Positions 17,170-27,753 of a stretch of 64,000 nucleotides of DNA are shown here, in pieces. The notes under the pieces were generated by a model. It was given only the letters and a program-made list of their open reading frames with translations. It did no database searches and was not told where the DNA came from. Numbering within the stretch: position 1 is the stretch's first letter; each line of letters opens with the position of its first letter. The stretch is taken from the NCBI RefSeq assembly GCF_037975215.1, contig NZ_CP150239.1, positions 1,650,001-1,714,000 on the forward strand, written 5' to 3'. The translations under genes were made by a program, and so were the position numbers. This stretch comes from Solibacillus sp. FSL R5-0449 (GTDB lineage Bacteria; Bacillota; Bacilli; Bacillales_A; Planococcaceae).

Positions 17170-17772
17170 TTAAAATCCTTTAATTTTCGGTTCAGTACCG
17201 GCTTTAATCCGTTTAATATTTTCACGGTGACGGTAAAAAATGAAGCCAGCCAATACGACAACTAAAATGAATAACGCATATTCACCCGTTATCATCCAAT
17301 GACCGATGACATAAATCACCGCTGCAGCGGACACAATCATAGATGATAAGCTGACCATTTTTGTTAGTTTTAAAGCGATGACAAATACAATGATTAAAAT
17401 TATAAATAACGGTAAATTATAGCCTAAAATAACGCCACCGCTCGTAGCAACCGCCTTTCCTCCACGGAAACTGGCGAAAATCGGGAACATATGGCCCGCA
17501 GCTGCGATGACACCCAAGATTAAAGGATGGACCGTGCTGTCTGCGAAAAACGGCAATAACGGAAGCAATACCGCAGCCGTCCCTTTTAATATATCAATTA
17601 GCAATACGGCGATGCCCGACTTTTTGCCCAATACTCGAAATGTATTGGTCGTGCCTAAATTGCCGCTGCCCTGTTGTCGAATATCCGTTTTGTAAAAAAT
17701 TTTGCCAATCCATAAAGCTGATGGAATGGAACCGATTAAATAAGCACAAATAATAATTAACGCGTTGATCAA
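17170..17772 (-). CDS. plsY: Acyl-phosphate:glycerol-3-phosphate acyltransferase PlsY
   Basis: A 200-residue membrane enzyme that makes lysophosphatidic acid from acyl-phosphate and glycerol-3-phosphate, the first step of phospholipid synthesis. The three PlsY motifs are present: [12 protein letters not shown] with [18 protein letters not shown], the [18 protein letters not shown] block, and a C-terminal KTKM-like loop with [17 protein letters not shown]. Five or six transmembrane segments are visible. The start is TTG 17772 behind AAGGAGC. It is divergent from parE, as in Bacillus. Confidence 0.95.
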   Translation of the reverse strand: MINALIIICAYLIGSIPSALWIGKIFYKTDIRQQGSGNLGTTNTFRVLGKKSGIAVLLIDILKGTAAVLLPLLPFFADSTVHPLILGVIAAAGHMFPIFASFRGGKAVATSGGVILGYNLPLFIILIIVFVIALKLTKMVSLSSMIVSAAAVIYVIGHWMITGEYALFILVVVLAGFIFYRHRENIKRIKAGTEPKIKGF

Positions 17773-18074
17773 GTGTTGTGCTCCTTTCGAATTCAGAATT
17801 ATCAGTTGGTACTAATAGTATGTATTGAATATTTTACAATGTTTTTTAATAGAAGGAAAGAGGTATTATTTTTTCGCCTATGTAAAAAACAGGGAAAAAG
17901 TTACATTTTATTGTTTGCTGCTAAAGGATATGCTTTTAAACGTTCGTTATTGGTGATACAATTAATCTTTGCAAAGCCTAAATCAGTACCTTTAAACATT
18001 GACATCATGCATATTTGAGCGTACGATTAGGTAGTAAATAGAACGGTTGTTTGTATTTTTGGAGGGGATTACAT
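17773..18074. other. plsY-parE divergent intergenic region with both promoters
   Basis: About 300 bp without a convincing gene. For parE there is a perfect TTGACA (17999-18004) and TACGAT (18022-18027) with 17-bp spacing. For plsY, on the minus strand, TTGTAA (17834-17839) and TATTAG (17812-17817) are 16 bp apart, a weaker match. The yneT-type gene found at this place in B. subtilis is absent. Confidence 0.6.
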
Positions 18075-20048
18075 TTGGTAAAAAACCAAACCGGTATTTC
18101 GTATAATGAAGATGCCATTCAAGTATTAGAAGGTTTAGAAGCCGTACGCAAAAGACCAGGGATGTATATTGGTTCTACAGATAGTCGAGGTCTTCACCAC
18201 TTAGTGTATGAAATTGTAGACAATGCAGTGGATGAAGCGCTTGCTGGATTTGGACATCATATCATCGTGAAGATTCATGAAGATAACAGTATTAGCGTGC
18301 GTGACCATGGTCGTGGTATGCCAACAGGTATGCATAAAATGGGCAAACCAACCCCGGAAATTATTTTCACCGTCCTTCATGCAGGCGGAAAGTTTGGACA
18401 AGGCGGCTATAAAACAAGTGGTGGTTTACATGGTGTAGGTTCATCCGTTGTAAATGCCTTATCAACATTTTTGGAAGTAACGATTTATCGTGACGGCCAA
18501 ATTTACCGCCAGCGTTTTGAACAAGGCGGGAAGCCGGCTACATCGCTTGATATGATCGGGAAAACGAAGGAAACAGGAACACTTGTACATTTCCTGCCGG
18601 ATCCATCGATTTTTTCTGTCGTTAAATATAATTATGATACTTTGGCAGAGCGCTTACGCGAATCTGCGTTTTTATTAAAAGGTTTAAAAATCGAACTGAT
18701 CGATGAGCGCGGAGAAGGGAAGCATGAAATTTTCCATTATGAAAGCGGTATTGAGGCGTTCGTTACATACTTGAACGAAGAAAAAGATGTATTGCATCCA
18801 GTCAAATATGTAGAAGGCATCATTCAGGAAATTGAAGTGGAGTTCGCGCTGCAATTTAACGACGGCTATTCCGAAACAATTTTGTCATTCGTTAACAATG
18901 TCCGTACACGTGATGGCGGTACGCATGAAACAGGTGCTAAAACAGCTTTGACACGTGTGTTCAATGAATACGCACGCAAAATCGGACTGCTGAAAGAAAA
19001 AGATAAAAACCTGGAAGGCACGGATATCCGTGAAGGCCTGACAGCAATTGTTTCTGTCCGTATTCCTGAAAATCTGCTGCAATTTGAAGGGCAGACAAAA
19101 GGGAAGCTTGGTACATCCGAAGCACGCTCTGCCGTTGATACCGTTGTTTCAGAACAGTTAATGTATGTCCTAGAAGAAAACGCCGAGCTATCGGCTTCTT
19201 TAGTGCGAAAAGCCATTCGTGCCCAACAAGTGCGTGAAGCTGCACGTAAAGCACGTGATGATGCCCGTAACGGGAAAAAGAAAAAATCAAGTACGCTTCT
19301 GTCCGGTAAGCTGACACCTGCACAGTCGAAAAATGCTTCGAGAAATGAATTGTACCTAGTAGAGGGTGACTCTGCTGGCGGTTCGGCAAAACAAGGCCGT
19401 GACCGTACATTCCAGGCGATTTTGCCATTGCGCGGTAAAGTCATCAATACCGAAAAGGCTAAGCTGCAGGACATTATGAAAAACGAAGAAATCGCGACGA
19501 TCATCCATACGATCGGTGCCGGTGTCGGAGCTGATTTCTCAGTGGAGGATGCCGCTTACGATAAAGTTGTCATCATGACCGATGCCGATACAGATGGTGC
19601 CCATATTCAAGTACTATTGCTGACATTCTTCTACCGGTATATGCGCCCGCTTATCGAAGCAGGGAAAGTGTATATCGCGTTACCGCCTCTTTATAAAGTT
19701 TCAAAAGGTTCGGGTAAAAAGCAGGAGCTGATCTATGCCTGGACTGAACAGGAGCTGAGTGCCGCAACGAAGAAAATCGGCAAAGGCTATATTATTCAGC
19801 GCTATAAAGGGTTAGGCGAGATGAATGCCGACCAGCTTTGGGATACAACGATGAATCCGGAAACACGTACATTAATCCGTGTGAAAATTGAAGATGGAGC
19901 ACGTGCAGAACGTCGTATTACAACATTGATGGGCGATAAAGTAGAGCCCCGTCGTAAATGGATTGAATCAAACGTCAACTTCGGCATGGAAGAGGATGCA
20001 AGCATTTTAGAAAATGAATTCATCCAGCATGAGGAGGTTAACGAATAA
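18075..20048 (+). CDS. parE: DNA topoisomerase IV subunit B
   Basis: The 657-residue ATPase subunit of topoisomerase IV, which unlinks replicated chromosomes. Visible parts are the GHKL ATPase domain ([46 protein letters not shown]), the transducer domain, and the TOPRIM domain ([32 protein letters not shown]). The start is TTG 18075, 8 bases after GGAGGGG. This gives the N-terminus [14 protein letters not shown] expected for Bacillus ParE; a longer frame lacks a ribosome site. It overlaps parC by one base. Confidence 0.97.
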   Translation: MVKNQTGISYNEDAIQVLEGLEAVRKRPGMYIGSTDSRGLHHLVYEIVDNAVDEALAGFGHHIIVKIHEDNSISVRDHGRGMPTGMHKMGKPTPEIIFTVLHAGGKFGQGGYKTSGGLHGVGSSVVNALSTFLEVTIYRDGQIYRQRFEQGGKPATSLDMIGKTKETGTLVHFLPDPSIFSVVKYNYDTLAERLRESAFLLKGLKIELIDERGEGKHEIFHYESGIEAFVTYLNEEKDVLHPVKYVEGIIQEIEVEFALQFNDGYSETILSFVNNVRTRDGGTHETGAKTALTRVFNEYARKIGLLKEKDKNLEGTDIREGLTAIVSVRIPENLLQFEGQTKGKLGTSEARSAVDTVVSEQLMYVLEENAELSASLVRKAIRAQQVREAARKARDDARNGKKKKSSTLLSGKLTPAQSKNASRNELYLVEGDSAGGSAKQGRDRTFQAILPLRGKVINTEKAKLQDIMKNEEIATIIHTIGAGVGADFSVEDAAYDKVVIMTDADTDGAHIQVLLLTFFYRYMRPLIEAGKVYIALPPLYKVSKGSGKKQELIYAWTEQELSAATKKIGKGYIIQRYKGLGEMNADQLWDTTMNPETRTLIRVKIEDGARAERRITTLMGDKVEPRRKWIESNVNFGMEEDASILENEFIQHEEVNE

Positions 20049-22477
20049 TGAGTTTTGTAGAAAAATTTCAAGATTTGCCATTAGAAGAAGTAATGGGTGA
20101 CCGTTTTGGTCGCTATTCCAAATATATTATTCAAGACCGTGCATTACCGGATACACGTGACGGGCTAAAACCTGTACAACGTCGTATATTATATGCGATG
20201 TTCCATGAAGGTAATACTTTTGACAAGCCGTTCCGTAAATCGGCAAAAACTGTCGGTAATGTAATCGGTAACTACCATCCGCACGGTGACAGCTCGGTAT
20301 ATGATGCGATGGTCCGTATGAGTCAGGACTGGAAAAGCCGTCATATGCTGATCGAAATGCACGGTAACAACGGTTCTGTCGATGGGGACCCGCCAGCAGC
20401 AATGCGTTACACGGAAGCACGTCTTTCGGCGATTGCCTCAGAATTGTTACGTGATATTAATAAAAATACAGTTGAATTCGTTCCGAACTTCGATGATCAG
20501 GATATGGAACCGACTGTATTGCCATCTCGCTTCCCAAATCTATTAGTTAACGGCGCAACAGGGATTTCGGCTGGTTATGCGACGGATATTCCGCCACATA
20601 ACCTGCAGGAAGCACTTGATGCGGTTTTAATGCGTCTGGACAACAAAAACTGTACAGTCGATGAACTGATGACCGTTATTAAAGGGCCCGATTTTCCAAC
20701 GGGCGGGATTATTCAAGGGATTGACGGCATTAAAAAAGCGTACGAAACTGGAAAAGGGAAAATCATTGTCCGTTCACGTACTGAAATTGAGCAGTTAAAA
20801 GGCAATAAAGAACAGATTATTATTTCCGAAATCCCGTTTGAAGTAAATAAGGCCAACATGATCCGTAAAATGGACGAGCTCCGTGTAAATGACCGACGTT
20901 TAGACGGCATTTCCGAAATTCGTGATGAATCGGACCGTGACGGTTTACGAATTGTTGTCGAACTGAAAAAAGACGTGCCGGCACAAGGGATTTTAAATTT
21001 CCTATTAAAATCAACGGATTTGCAAGTTTCATATAACTTCAATATGATTGCGATTCATAACCGTCGTCCAATGATGATGACATTGCCGCTCATGTTGGAT
21101 GCGTACATTGATCACCAGAAGGAAATTGTGCGACGCAGATCCCAATATGACTTAACAAAAGCAGAAGATCGCTTACATATCGTTGAAGGTCTTATGAAAG
21201 CCTTATCCATTTTGGATGAAGTAATTGAAACAATCCGTGCATCGAAGGATAAACGCGATGCGAAAAATAACATTATGGAGAAATTCGGCTTTACGGAAGA
21301 ACAGGCAGAAGCAATCGTCAGCCTTCAGCTTTACCGTTTAACAAATACCGATATTACCCAGCTTCAAAAAGAGCAGGATGAGCTCCAACAGCTTGTTGTG
21401 AAATTGAAAGCCATTTTAGAGGACGAAAAGAAATTGATCCGTGTTATTAAATCGGAATTGAACGATATTAAAAAACGTTTCTCATCACCTCGTCTTTCAA
21501 CAATTGAAGCAGAAATCGAAGAGATTAAAGTAACGCGTGATGTATTGGTACCAAGTGAAGAAGTTGTTGTAACTGTGACTAAAGACGGCTATGTAAAACG
21601 GACAAGTCTCCGTTCACACAATGCATCCAACGGCAAGGACTTTGCGATGAAAGATTCCGATTACTTGCTGTATGAAGCCCACTTGAATACGCAGCATCAC
21701 TTACTGCTGTTCACGAGCAAAGGGCATTATATTTACCAGCCGGTTCATGAATTGCCGGATATTCGCTGGAAAGATCTCGGACAGCATATTTCGAGTATTG
21801 TCCCGATCGACTCAAACGAGGAAATCATCGAAGTCATCGGAATTGATACGTTCGAGAAACCGGATCTGTATGTATTTACCGCTACAAGAGAAGGTCAAAT
21901 TAAGCGTTCGGCACTTGCTGATTATATTGTTACGCGTTATTCGAAACCGATTAAGACAATGAATTTAAAAGGCGATGACGAAATGATTTTTGCGCGTCTC
22001 GTTACGGATAAAGAAGAAGTATTGCTTTCGACAAACACAAGCTATACAATTCGATTCCCTATGGAAGATCTTCCGGTAACAGGAGTAAAAACAGCTGGCG
22101 TTAAAGGAATCATTGTTAAAGAGGGCGAGTATCTTGCGGCGGTGGCTATCTTAAATCCGGAGCAGGAACAAGAACTCGTTATCGTTACACAGCGCGGTGC
22201 CGTTAAGCGTATGCTGTTATCCGAACTTGAACTTGGCAACCGTGCAAAACGCGGTGTCGTTATTTTAAAAGAGTTAAAATCGAACCCGCACCGTATTTAC
22301 ACAATTTTAGTTGTGAACTTTAGAAATACATTTACAATCGAGACTGAAAAAGGCATACAGGAAACGATCTCAGTAACATCCTTAACGAGAGCAGACCGCT
22401 ATTCAAACGGATCACTACGAATTGATATAGATGGCGATGGGGCAATCTGCCGCGCCTATGTTGAAAAGACAGAGTAA
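20048..22477 (+). CDS. parC: DNA topoisomerase IV subunit A
   Basis: The 809-residue DNA cleavage subunit. The catalytic Tyr121 is in [10 protein letters not shown]. The quinolone-determining region reads [13 protein letters not shown], with Ser82 and Asp86 at the positions equivalent to S. aureus Ser80 and Glu84, so there is no classic resistance change. The C-terminal half holds the beta-pinwheel repeats ([32 protein letters not shown]). The ATG overlaps the parE stop by one base, which indicates translational coupling, and a strong terminator follows. Confidence 0.97.
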   Translation: MSFVEKFQDLPLEEVMGDRFGRYSKYIIQDRALPDTRDGLKPVQRRILYAMFHEGNTFDKPFRKSAKTVGNVIGNYHPHGDSSVYDAMVRMSQDWKSRHMLIEMHGNNGSVDGDPPAAMRYTEARLSAIASELLRDINKNTVEFVPNFDDQDMEPTVLPSRFPNLLVNGATGISAGYATDIPPHNLQEALDAVLMRLDNKNCTVDELMTVIKGPDFPTGGIIQGIDGIKKAYETGKGKIIVRSRTEIEQLKGNKEQIIISEIPFEVNKANMIRKMDELRVNDRRLDGISEIRDESDRDGLRIVVELKKDVPAQGILNFLLKSTDLQVSYNFNMIAIHNRRPMMMTLPLMLDAYIDHQKEIVRRRSQYDLTKAEDRLHIVEGLMKALSILDEVIETIRASKDKRDAKNNIMEKFGFTEEQAEAIVSLQLYRLTNTDITQLQKEQDELQQLVVKLKAILEDEKKLIRVIKSELNDIKKRFSSPRLSTIEAEIEEIKVTRDVLVPSEEVVVTVTKDGYVKRTSLRSHNASNGKDFAMKDSDYLLYEAHLNTQHHLLLFTSKGHYIYQPVHELPDIRWKDLGQHISSIVPIDSNEEIIEVIGIDTFEKPDLYVFTATREGQIKRSALADYIVTRYSKPIKTMNLKGDDEMIFARLVTDKEEVLLSTNTSYTIRFPMEDLPVTGVKTAGVKGIIVKEGEYLAAVAILNPEQEQELVIVTQRGAVKRMLLSELELGNRAKRGVVILKELKSNPHRIYTILVVNFRNTFTIETEKGIQETISVTSLTRADRYSNGSLRIDIDGDGAICRAYVEKTE

Positions 22478-22596
22478 GGATTCATGTATATTAGCCGAAA
22501 ACAAAACATATGATAAAAGTAATTCATTGACATGAAAGGCATACTTTCATACAATGAAGTTAGTAAGATTCATGCGTGATGGATCTACAGTAGTAC

Positions 22597-22630
22597 AAAG
22601 CGGTTGGGTGGCCCCCAATCGCTTTTTTAT
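22597..22630 (+). terminator. Terminator of parEC
   Basis: AAGCGGTTGGG pairs with CCCAATCGCTT and is followed by TTTTT. Confidence 0.85.
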
Positions 22631-22655
22631 TTGCTCATTATTGGTGGAAATTAAA

Positions 22656-22690
22656 AACACCACCTAGATGGCGAGTCTAAGTGGTGAAAA
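22656..22690 (-). terminator. Terminator of the 46-aa gene
   Basis: CACCACCTAGA pairs with TCTAAGTGGTG, followed by GTTTTTAATTT on the minus strand. Confidence 0.65.
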
Positions 22691-22698
22691 TAAATTTT

Positions 22699-22839
22699 TT
22701 ACAACATCATTCGGAAAAAACGATAAATGGTATCGACAAGACGGAAAAGATCTGTCGCATAACGAAAAATGGCGAGTTTTTCCTTACGCTTTTTTTCCGA
22801 AACAGCCTTAGCCTTTTCTTTGCGTGATGGATAAGACAC
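22699..22839 (-). CDS. Small basic protein (46 aa)
   Basis: GTG 22839 to TAA 22699, preceded by a near-perfect AAAGGAGGTG at 7 bases. The N-terminal half is highly basic (SRKEKAKAVSEKKRKEK). The C-terminal half is a hydrophobic/aromatic amphipathic helix (LAIFRYATDLFRLVDTIYRFFRMML) that could lie on a membrane. The strong ribosome site and dedicated terminator support a real gene. No family is recognised. Confidence 0.65.
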   Translation of the reverse strand: MSYPSRKEKAKAVSEKKRKEKLAIFRYATDLFRLVDTIYRFFRMML

Positions 22840-22946
22840 AGTAGTACACCTCCTTTACAAAAGGAGTCAGCTGGATGCTGCTTTTCTATTGTACCATGAA
22901 ATATTAAGGAGAATATTCCTGTTTTTACTAGAAAAACAGCCAAGAA

Positions 22947-22993
22947 AAAGCGTCAAAATCCGGCAAGAAATTCTCCGGATTTTGACGCTTTTT
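22947..22993 (-). terminator. Terminator overlapping the 3' end of the 140-aa gene
   Basis: GCGTCAAAATCCGG and CCGGATTTTGACGC form a perfect 14-bp stem, followed by a T-rich run on the minus strand. The stop codon lies inside the hairpin, so translation to the end would cover part of the stem. Confidence 0.75.
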
Positions 22994-23375
22994 TATTCGT
23001 GAGCGTTTTGACAAAAGACCATTTTTGTTCAGGCGGCAAAAGGATATTATTTTGTTTGACCGCACCGATTAGAAATCCTGTGTAATCTTTTTCGACGATA
23101 AACTGGTAAATATCCTGCTGTTCAGCATTCGTTCCGGTAAACTGGACGACATGCTCGCCATTTTGCGCAGTAAAGTACTCCCAGTAGGTCAATTCATAAT
23201 GGCCATCAAATACATCCGCAATGTGCAACGCTTCGTTAAAAGGCCATTGCTGCGCTTTTACATAATCGATATAAGGGGAGTCCGTTTCATTTTCTTTCCC
23301 GTTTAGTACAAAGCCGACAATACAGCCCATCACTACAACACAAATGAATACACGGATATGTTGTCCAAGCGTCAT
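22953..23375 (-). CDS. Membrane-anchored protein of unknown function (140 aa)
   Basis: One N-terminal transmembrane helix (FICVVVMGCIVGFVL, residues 10-25) is followed by a soluble domain of about 110 residues with alternating strands (HYELTYWEYFTAQNGEHVVQFTGTN... YQFIVEKDYTGFLIGAVKQNN). The soluble part would face outside. ATG 23375 follows GAGGAG; an upstream TTG overlaps that site. The gene's last codons form one arm of its own terminator hairpin. The family is not recognised. Confidence 0.7.
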   Translation of the reverse strand: MTLGQHIRVFICVVVMGCIVGFVLNGKENETDSPYIDYVKAQQWPFNEALHIADVFDGHYELTYWEYFTAQNGEHVVQFTGTNAEQQDIYQFIVEKDYTGFLIGAVKQNNILLPPEQKWSFVKTLTNKKASKSGEFLAGF

Positions 23376-23427
23376 CGCATCACTCCTCAATATAGGATAG
23401 GGGAGATTATAAAAACTAGGAAGTTAT

Positions 23428-23465
23428 AAAAAATCAGCCTCTAACAATGTTAGAAGCTGACTTGT
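23428..23465 (-). terminator. Terminator of the first DUF485-actP operon
   Basis: TCAGCCTCTAAC pairs with GTTAGAAGCTGA with one mismatch and a short loop, then a T-run on the minus strand. Confidence 0.75.
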
Positions 23466-23500
23466 TTTTCCTCAACTCGTCAAAGTAAGGAAGAGTATGA

Positions 23501-25045
23501 TTAGTGAGAAATGTCTTGTACAGAAATACCAGTTTGCGCTTTTACTTCAACTTCGCGGTATTTCAGATCATTTCTTTCTTTAGAAATCAATGTACCGATA
23601 AATCCGCCTAAGAAACCAAGTGGTACAGAAATTAATGCAGGGTTCGTTAACATAATTAACGGTTCACCAACAAAGATTGCTTTACCTTCAACCGGATTCC
23701 ATACGTTCGGAGAAACGGCAACTAAGATTAATGCAGAGATTAAACCTGTTAACATCGCTGTAACAGCACCTGATGTGTTGAAACGTTTCCAGTAAATTGT
23801 GTAGATGATTACCGGTAAGTTCGCTGAGGCCGCGATACAGAATGCTAACGATACTAAGAATGCTACGTTTAATGTTTGAGCACCTAAAGCTAACAGTATC
23901 GAAACAACTGAGATAATGATTGAACCGATACGAGCTGCTTTAACCGCTTCTTGTTCCGTAACTTTACCTTTTTTAATAATCTGTCCGTAAATATCATGAG
24001 ATAGGGCAGATGCACCAGAAAGTACTAAACCTGCTACTACCGCTAAGATTGTCGCGAATGCTACCGCACACACGAATGAGAACAGAATGTCGCCACCAAG
24101 CGCTTGTGCTAATAGTGGGGCAGCCATGTTACCTGCCGGGTTCGCTGCTACGATTTCGTCTTTACCAACGAATGCTGCAGCACCGAAACCTAGGAAAATT
24201 GTTAATACATAGAAGATACCAACAATCCAAGTAGCCCAAATTACTGAAGAACGAGCTGTCTGTGCGTCTTTTACTGTGAAGAAACGCATCAGGATATGCG
24301 GAAGACCCGCTGTACCAAGTACTAACGCAAGCAGCATTGAAATTGTATCAATACCATTTGTATAACGTAAACCTGGATTTAAATAAGCTGCACCATGTTC
24401 AGTTTCAGTTGTCATTTGCGTAAACATTTGTGCAATCGAGAAGTCGAATTTTGCTAATACTAAGAATGAAATAATGACAGTACCTAACATTAAAAGACAT
24501 GCTTTAATGATCTGTACCCAAGATGTTGCCGTCATACCACCGAATAATACGTAAATTGTCATCATGACACCAACTAGAAGAACCGCCATCCAGTATTCAA
24601 TACCTAACAGTAATTGAATTAGGGCACCAGCACCTACAAGCTGAGCGATCATGTAGAACAATACAATGGTAATTGTAGATAATGCTGCTGTACCACGAAC
24701 TTTTGCTTTATCGAAACGAGCTGTAATCATGTCGGCTAATGTGAATCGGCCTAAGTTACGTAATGGCTCTGCTACGATATATAAAACTACTAAATAGGCT
24801 ACAAGGTAACCGATCGAGAAGAAGAAGCCATCGAATCCGAATAAGGCAATCGAACCGGCGATACCTAAGAATGATGCTGCTGATAAGTAGTCACCTGCAA
24901 TTGCCAGCCCGTTTTGCCAGCCTGTTAAACCGCCGCCAGCTGTGTAGAAATCCGACGCACTTGATGTACGTTTAGAAGCCCACCAAGTAATGACTAACGT
25001 TAACCCTACGATTGCTACGAAGAAGAAAATCGCTGTAAAACTCAT
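23501..25045 (-). CDS. Sodium:solute symporter, ActP-type (copy 1)
   Basis: A 514-residue SSS-family permease with about 13 transmembrane segments. The ActP/YwcA signature is visible: RRTSSASDFYTAGGGLTGWQNGLAIAGDYLSAASFLGIAG near the N-terminus, GGMTATSWVQIIK, GTAGLPHILMRFFTVKDA and CAVAFATILAVVAGLVLSGASALSHDIY. Relatives take up acetate and other short monocarboxylates with Na+. It overlaps the upstream DUF485 gene by 4 bp. It is about 70 percent like copy 2 by eye, including the identical ending TGISVQD(I/V)SH. Confidence 0.92.
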   Translation of the reverse strand: MSFTAIFFFVAIVGLTLVITWWASKRTSSASDFYTAGGGLTGWQNGLAIAGDYLSAASFLGIAGSIALFGFDGFFFSIGYLVAYLVVLYIVAEPLRNLGRFTLADMITARFDKAKVRGTAALSTITIVLFYMIAQLVGAGALIQLLLGIEYWMAVLLVGVMMTIYVLFGGMTATSWVQIIKACLLMLGTVIISFLVLAKFDFSIAQMFTQMTTETEHGAAYLNPGLRYTNGIDTISMLLALVLGTAGLPHILMRFFTVKDAQTARSSVIWATWIVGIFYVLTIFLGFGAAAFVGKDEIVAANPAGNMAAPLLAQALGGDILFSFVCAVAFATILAVVAGLVLSGASALSHDIYGQIIKKGKVTEQEAVKAARIGSIIISVVSILLALGAQTLNVAFLVSLAFCIAASANLPVIIYTIYWKRFNTSGAVTAMLTGLISALILVAVSPNVWNPVEGKAIFVGEPLIMLTNPALISVPLGFLGGFIGTLISKERNDLKYREVEVKAQTGISVQDISH

Positions 25046-25368
25046 TTGCTTTTACCTCCTTCATATTCCGCAATAATCTCTTTTGCCTCTGCGTCATATT
25101 TATTAGCACGTGCTACATAGAAGTGAGCTAATCCCCAAGTCATTACGAACAACCCTGCCGAATAAAGCCATACCCATGTAATATCACCAATCGCTTTTTG
25201 ATGTAAGATTTCTGTAAACGAAGTTAAGATTGGTAGTAACATATAAAGTACTAAAAAGATTGCGGTAATCGACCATAAAAATGAATTCTTTTTCCGCGCC
25301 AGTTGCCTGAAAGATTGCTGCGATGCAATTCTCTCATAATCAATAATTGGCTTTTGATTATTCCCCAT
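25042..25368 (-). CDS. DUF485 membrane protein (copy 1)
   Basis: A 108-residue protein with two transmembrane helices (FLWSITAIFLVLYMLLPILTSF and WVWLYSAGLFVMTWGLAHFYV) separated by a short loop, the DUF485/YjcH/YwcB pattern. These proteins are almost always encoded just before an ActP-type symporter and are thought to assist it. ATG 25368 has a GGGGG site 8 bases upstream; an ATG 6 bases earlier is too close. Confidence 0.88.
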   Translation of the reverse strand: MGNNQKPIIDYERIASQQSFRQLARKKNSFLWSITAIFLVLYMLLPILTSFTEILHQKAIGDITWVWLYSAGLFVMTWGLAHFYVARANKYDAEAKEIIAEYEGGKSK

Positions 25369-25778
25369 AAACATTCCCCCATTTTGTGATAATTATTACT
25401 GCTTAATGTACGTAAAATTCTGCTTTTAGGATTTTACATTTTCATTCTATTTTAGCTGTAACAAAATTGCAACACTTTTTAAATAAATTATGTGGAAAAA
25501 TTTTTTGAAAAAATAAGTTTAATAGAGAAAAAATAATACATTAAGAGGAGAATATTAAATTGTTATATTTTGGATAATCGATGGAAAGGTAGTATTTACA
25601 TGGGTTTGAAGGGGTCAAAACGTTAAATAATTACAAAAAATCAGAAAATTAATTATAAGAAAATATTATTCAATTCTATAAGTAAAAGTAATATTTAAAA
25701 AATGATTTATTTTACAAAAAAATAAATTCAGTATATTCGAAAAGTTATATTCATGTATAAAATGGTATAAAAAAGCAA
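25369..25778. other. Intergenic region between the two symporter modules
   Basis: About 400 bp of very AT-rich DNA. On the minus strand TTGCAA (25467-25472) and TAGAAT (25444-25449), 17 bp apart, form a likely promoter for DUF485-actP copy 1. Nothing else is recognisable. Confidence 0.5.
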
Positions 25779-25822
25779 AAAACTGCTCGGAAATAGCAAA
25801 TATTTTCGAGACAGTTTTTATT
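25775..25822 (-). terminator. Terminator of the second DUF485-actP operon
   Basis: AAAAACTG..CTCG pairs with CGAG..CAGTTTTT (one bulge) around a 17-base loop, followed by T-rich sequence on the minus strand. Confidence 0.7.
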
Positions 25823-25861
25823 TATTAAAATCTATTGTTCTAATTTACTTTCTTCTAATAA

Positions 25862-27412
25862 TTAATGGGAAACATCCTGCACAGAAATACCTGTATGTGC
25901 TTTAACGCGGATCTCTTTATAAACACGTTCTGCCTCTGCTTGTTCCACCTTATGCGCCGTTAATATTGAGCCCAGGTAACCTGCAAAGAAGCTTAAAGGA
26001 ATGGTAATGATGGCAGGTACCGCTAAATTCACAATTGGTTCGCCTACGAAAATGGCATTTCCTGTAGGACTCCAAATATTCGGACCAAGCGCACCTAATA
26101 CTAGACAAGACACTAAGCCTGTTACCATTGCAGCAACCGCGCCGTTTGCATTGAATTTCTTCCAATAGATCGTATAAAGGATAACCGGTAAGTTTGCCGA
26201 TGCTCCGATACAAAATGCAAACGATACGAGGAAGGAAACATTTAGGCTTTGCGCAAACAGTGCTAAAAGGATCGAAACAACCGCAATCGAAATTGAACCG
26301 ATTCTTGCAGCTAATACTTGTTGCTTTTCTGTTAGTTTACCGTCTTTCAGGATTTCACCATAAATATCATGGGAAATGGCTGATGCACCTGTTAATACTA
26401 AACCGGATACAACCGCTAATATAGTAGCAAATGCCACCGCACAAATGAATGACAGTAATATATTGCCGCCTAAAAACTCAGCCAACAGTGGGGCAGCCGT
26501 ATTACCCGCAGCATTTTCCGCGATGATTTTGTCAAACCCGACGAAATGCATCGCACCAAAGCCTAAGAAGATTGTCAGCGAGAAGAAGATCGCTGTAATC
26601 CACGTTGTCCATGAAATCGATGCACGTGCCGTCTTCGCATCTTTTACTGTAAAGAATCGCATTAGAATATGTGGTAAACCTGATGTGCCAAGCACTAACG
26701 CAAGCATCATCGAAACCGAATCGATCGTAGATGTGTACTTCATCCCAGGCACTAAATATTGGTCCCCGTAATTTGTGCTGACCGTATCAAACATTTTCAC
26801 CAAATTGAAATCAAACTTCGAGAATACTAAAAACGCTAGTAATGTCGTACCGAACAATAATAGGCCTGCTTTAATAATCTGTACCCAGCTCGTTGCCGTC
26901 ATTCCACCGAACAGTACGTACGTCGTCATCATGACTCCTACTATTAATACAGCCATCCAATACTCAATACCGAATAAAAGTTTAATTAGTGCACCGGCAC
27001 CAACCAATTGGGCAATCATATATAAAATGACGATAATGATCGTACCAGTTGCTGCTACACCGCGAATTCGTTTTTCATTAAAACGCGCAGTCAGCATATC
27101 TGCCAATGTATAGCGTCCTAAATTACGCATCGGTTCCGCTATTATATATAGTAGAACTAAATTGGCTACGACATATCCGACAGAGAAGAAGAACCCGTCA
27201 AAGCCTGTTAATGCAATCGCACCCGAAACGCCGAGGAATGCGGCTGCGGATAAGTAGTCACCGGCAATGGCAAATCCGTTTTGCCAACCTTTTAACCCAC
27301 CACCAGCAGTGTAGAAATCACTTGCAGAAGATGTTCTTCTAGCAGCAATATATGTAACAATAAGTGTTAACCCTACGATCCCTATAAAGAAGCCAGCTGA
27401 AACAAGATTCAT
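25862..27412 (-). CDS. Sodium:solute symporter, ActP-type (copy 2)
   Basis: A 516-residue SSS permease closely related to copy 1: ARRTSSASDFYTAGGGLKGWQNG, GGMTATSWVQIIKAG, GTSGLPHILMRFFTVKDAKTA. It starts 2 bp after its DUF485 partner and ends at its own terminator. Two adjacent, independently terminated modules point to a tandem duplication followed by divergence, perhaps with different substrates or conditions of use. Confidence 0.92.
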   Translation of the reverse strand: MNLVSAGFFIGIVGLTLIVTYIAARRTSSASDFYTAGGGLKGWQNGFAIAGDYLSAAAFLGVSGAIALTGFDGFFFSVGYVVANLVLLYIIAEPMRNLGRYTLADMLTARFNEKRIRGVAATGTIIIVILYMIAQLVGAGALIKLLFGIEYWMAVLIVGVMMTTYVLFGGMTATSWVQIIKAGLLLFGTTLLAFLVFSKFDFNLVKMFDTVSTNYGDQYLVPGMKYTSTIDSVSMMLALVLGTSGLPHILMRFFTVKDAKTARASISWTTWITAIFFSLTIFLGFGAMHFVGFDKIIAENAAGNTAAPLLAEFLGGNILLSFICAVAFATILAVVSGLVLTGASAISHDIYGEILKDGKLTEKQQVLAARIGSISIAVVSILLALFAQSLNVSFLVSFAFCIGASANLPVILYTIYWKKFNANGAVAAMVTGLVSCLVLGALGPNIWSPTGNAIFVGEPIVNLAVPAIITIPLSFFAGYLGSILTAHKVEQAEAERVYKEIRVKAHTGISVQDVSH

Positions 27413-27414
27413 CG

Positions 27415-27753
27415 CTATGCACCCGCCTTTTCATATTCTTGTAAAACCGCAGCGGCCGCTTTATCGAATTTAGCTGCCATTTTTACGTAAAGTGTACATA
27501 AAACAATTGTCATAATGAAAAGGGCAAGCGAGTAGACCCATACCCAAGTAATACTGCCGACTGCCTTCTGTTGTAAAACAGGTGTGAATGCAAGCACCGG
27601 CAGTAAGATGTAAAATGTCAAAAATGTTATAGTTATTCCGAATAAAAATGTGTTTTTCTTCTTTACAAACTGATTGAATGTTTCCATGCGATCGATTTTA
27701 TCAAAGTTAATGCCATCGCGTTTCGCTGAGATTTTGTCCCCTAATTGACTCAA
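27415..27753 (-). CDS. DUF485 membrane protein (copy 2)
   Basis: A 112-residue protein with two transmembrane helices (FLFGITITFLTFYILLPVL and WVWVYSLALFIMTIVLCTLYV), parallel to copy 1 and sharing the FxKKKNTFL and KAVGSITWVW motifs. The start is TTG 27753 behind AAGGGGG. It is the first gene of the second symporter module. Confidence 0.87.
   Translation of the reverse strand: MSQLGDKISAKRDGINFDKIDRMETFNQFVKKKNTFLFGITITFLTFYILLPVLAFTPVLQQKAVGSITWVWVYSLALFIMTIVLCTLYVKMAAKFDKAAAAVLQEYEKAGA

Noticed and set aside
17773-18018. An 81-codon plus-strand frame between plsY and parE
   Set aside because: It begins at the plsY ribosome site region, covers both promoters and has no ribosome site of its own.
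18866-19504. A 212-codon open frame antisense to parE, and other long antisense frames in parE, parC and the symporters
   Set aside because: They lie wholly within well-conserved genes, lack ribosome sites and have a composition that mirrors the sense codons.
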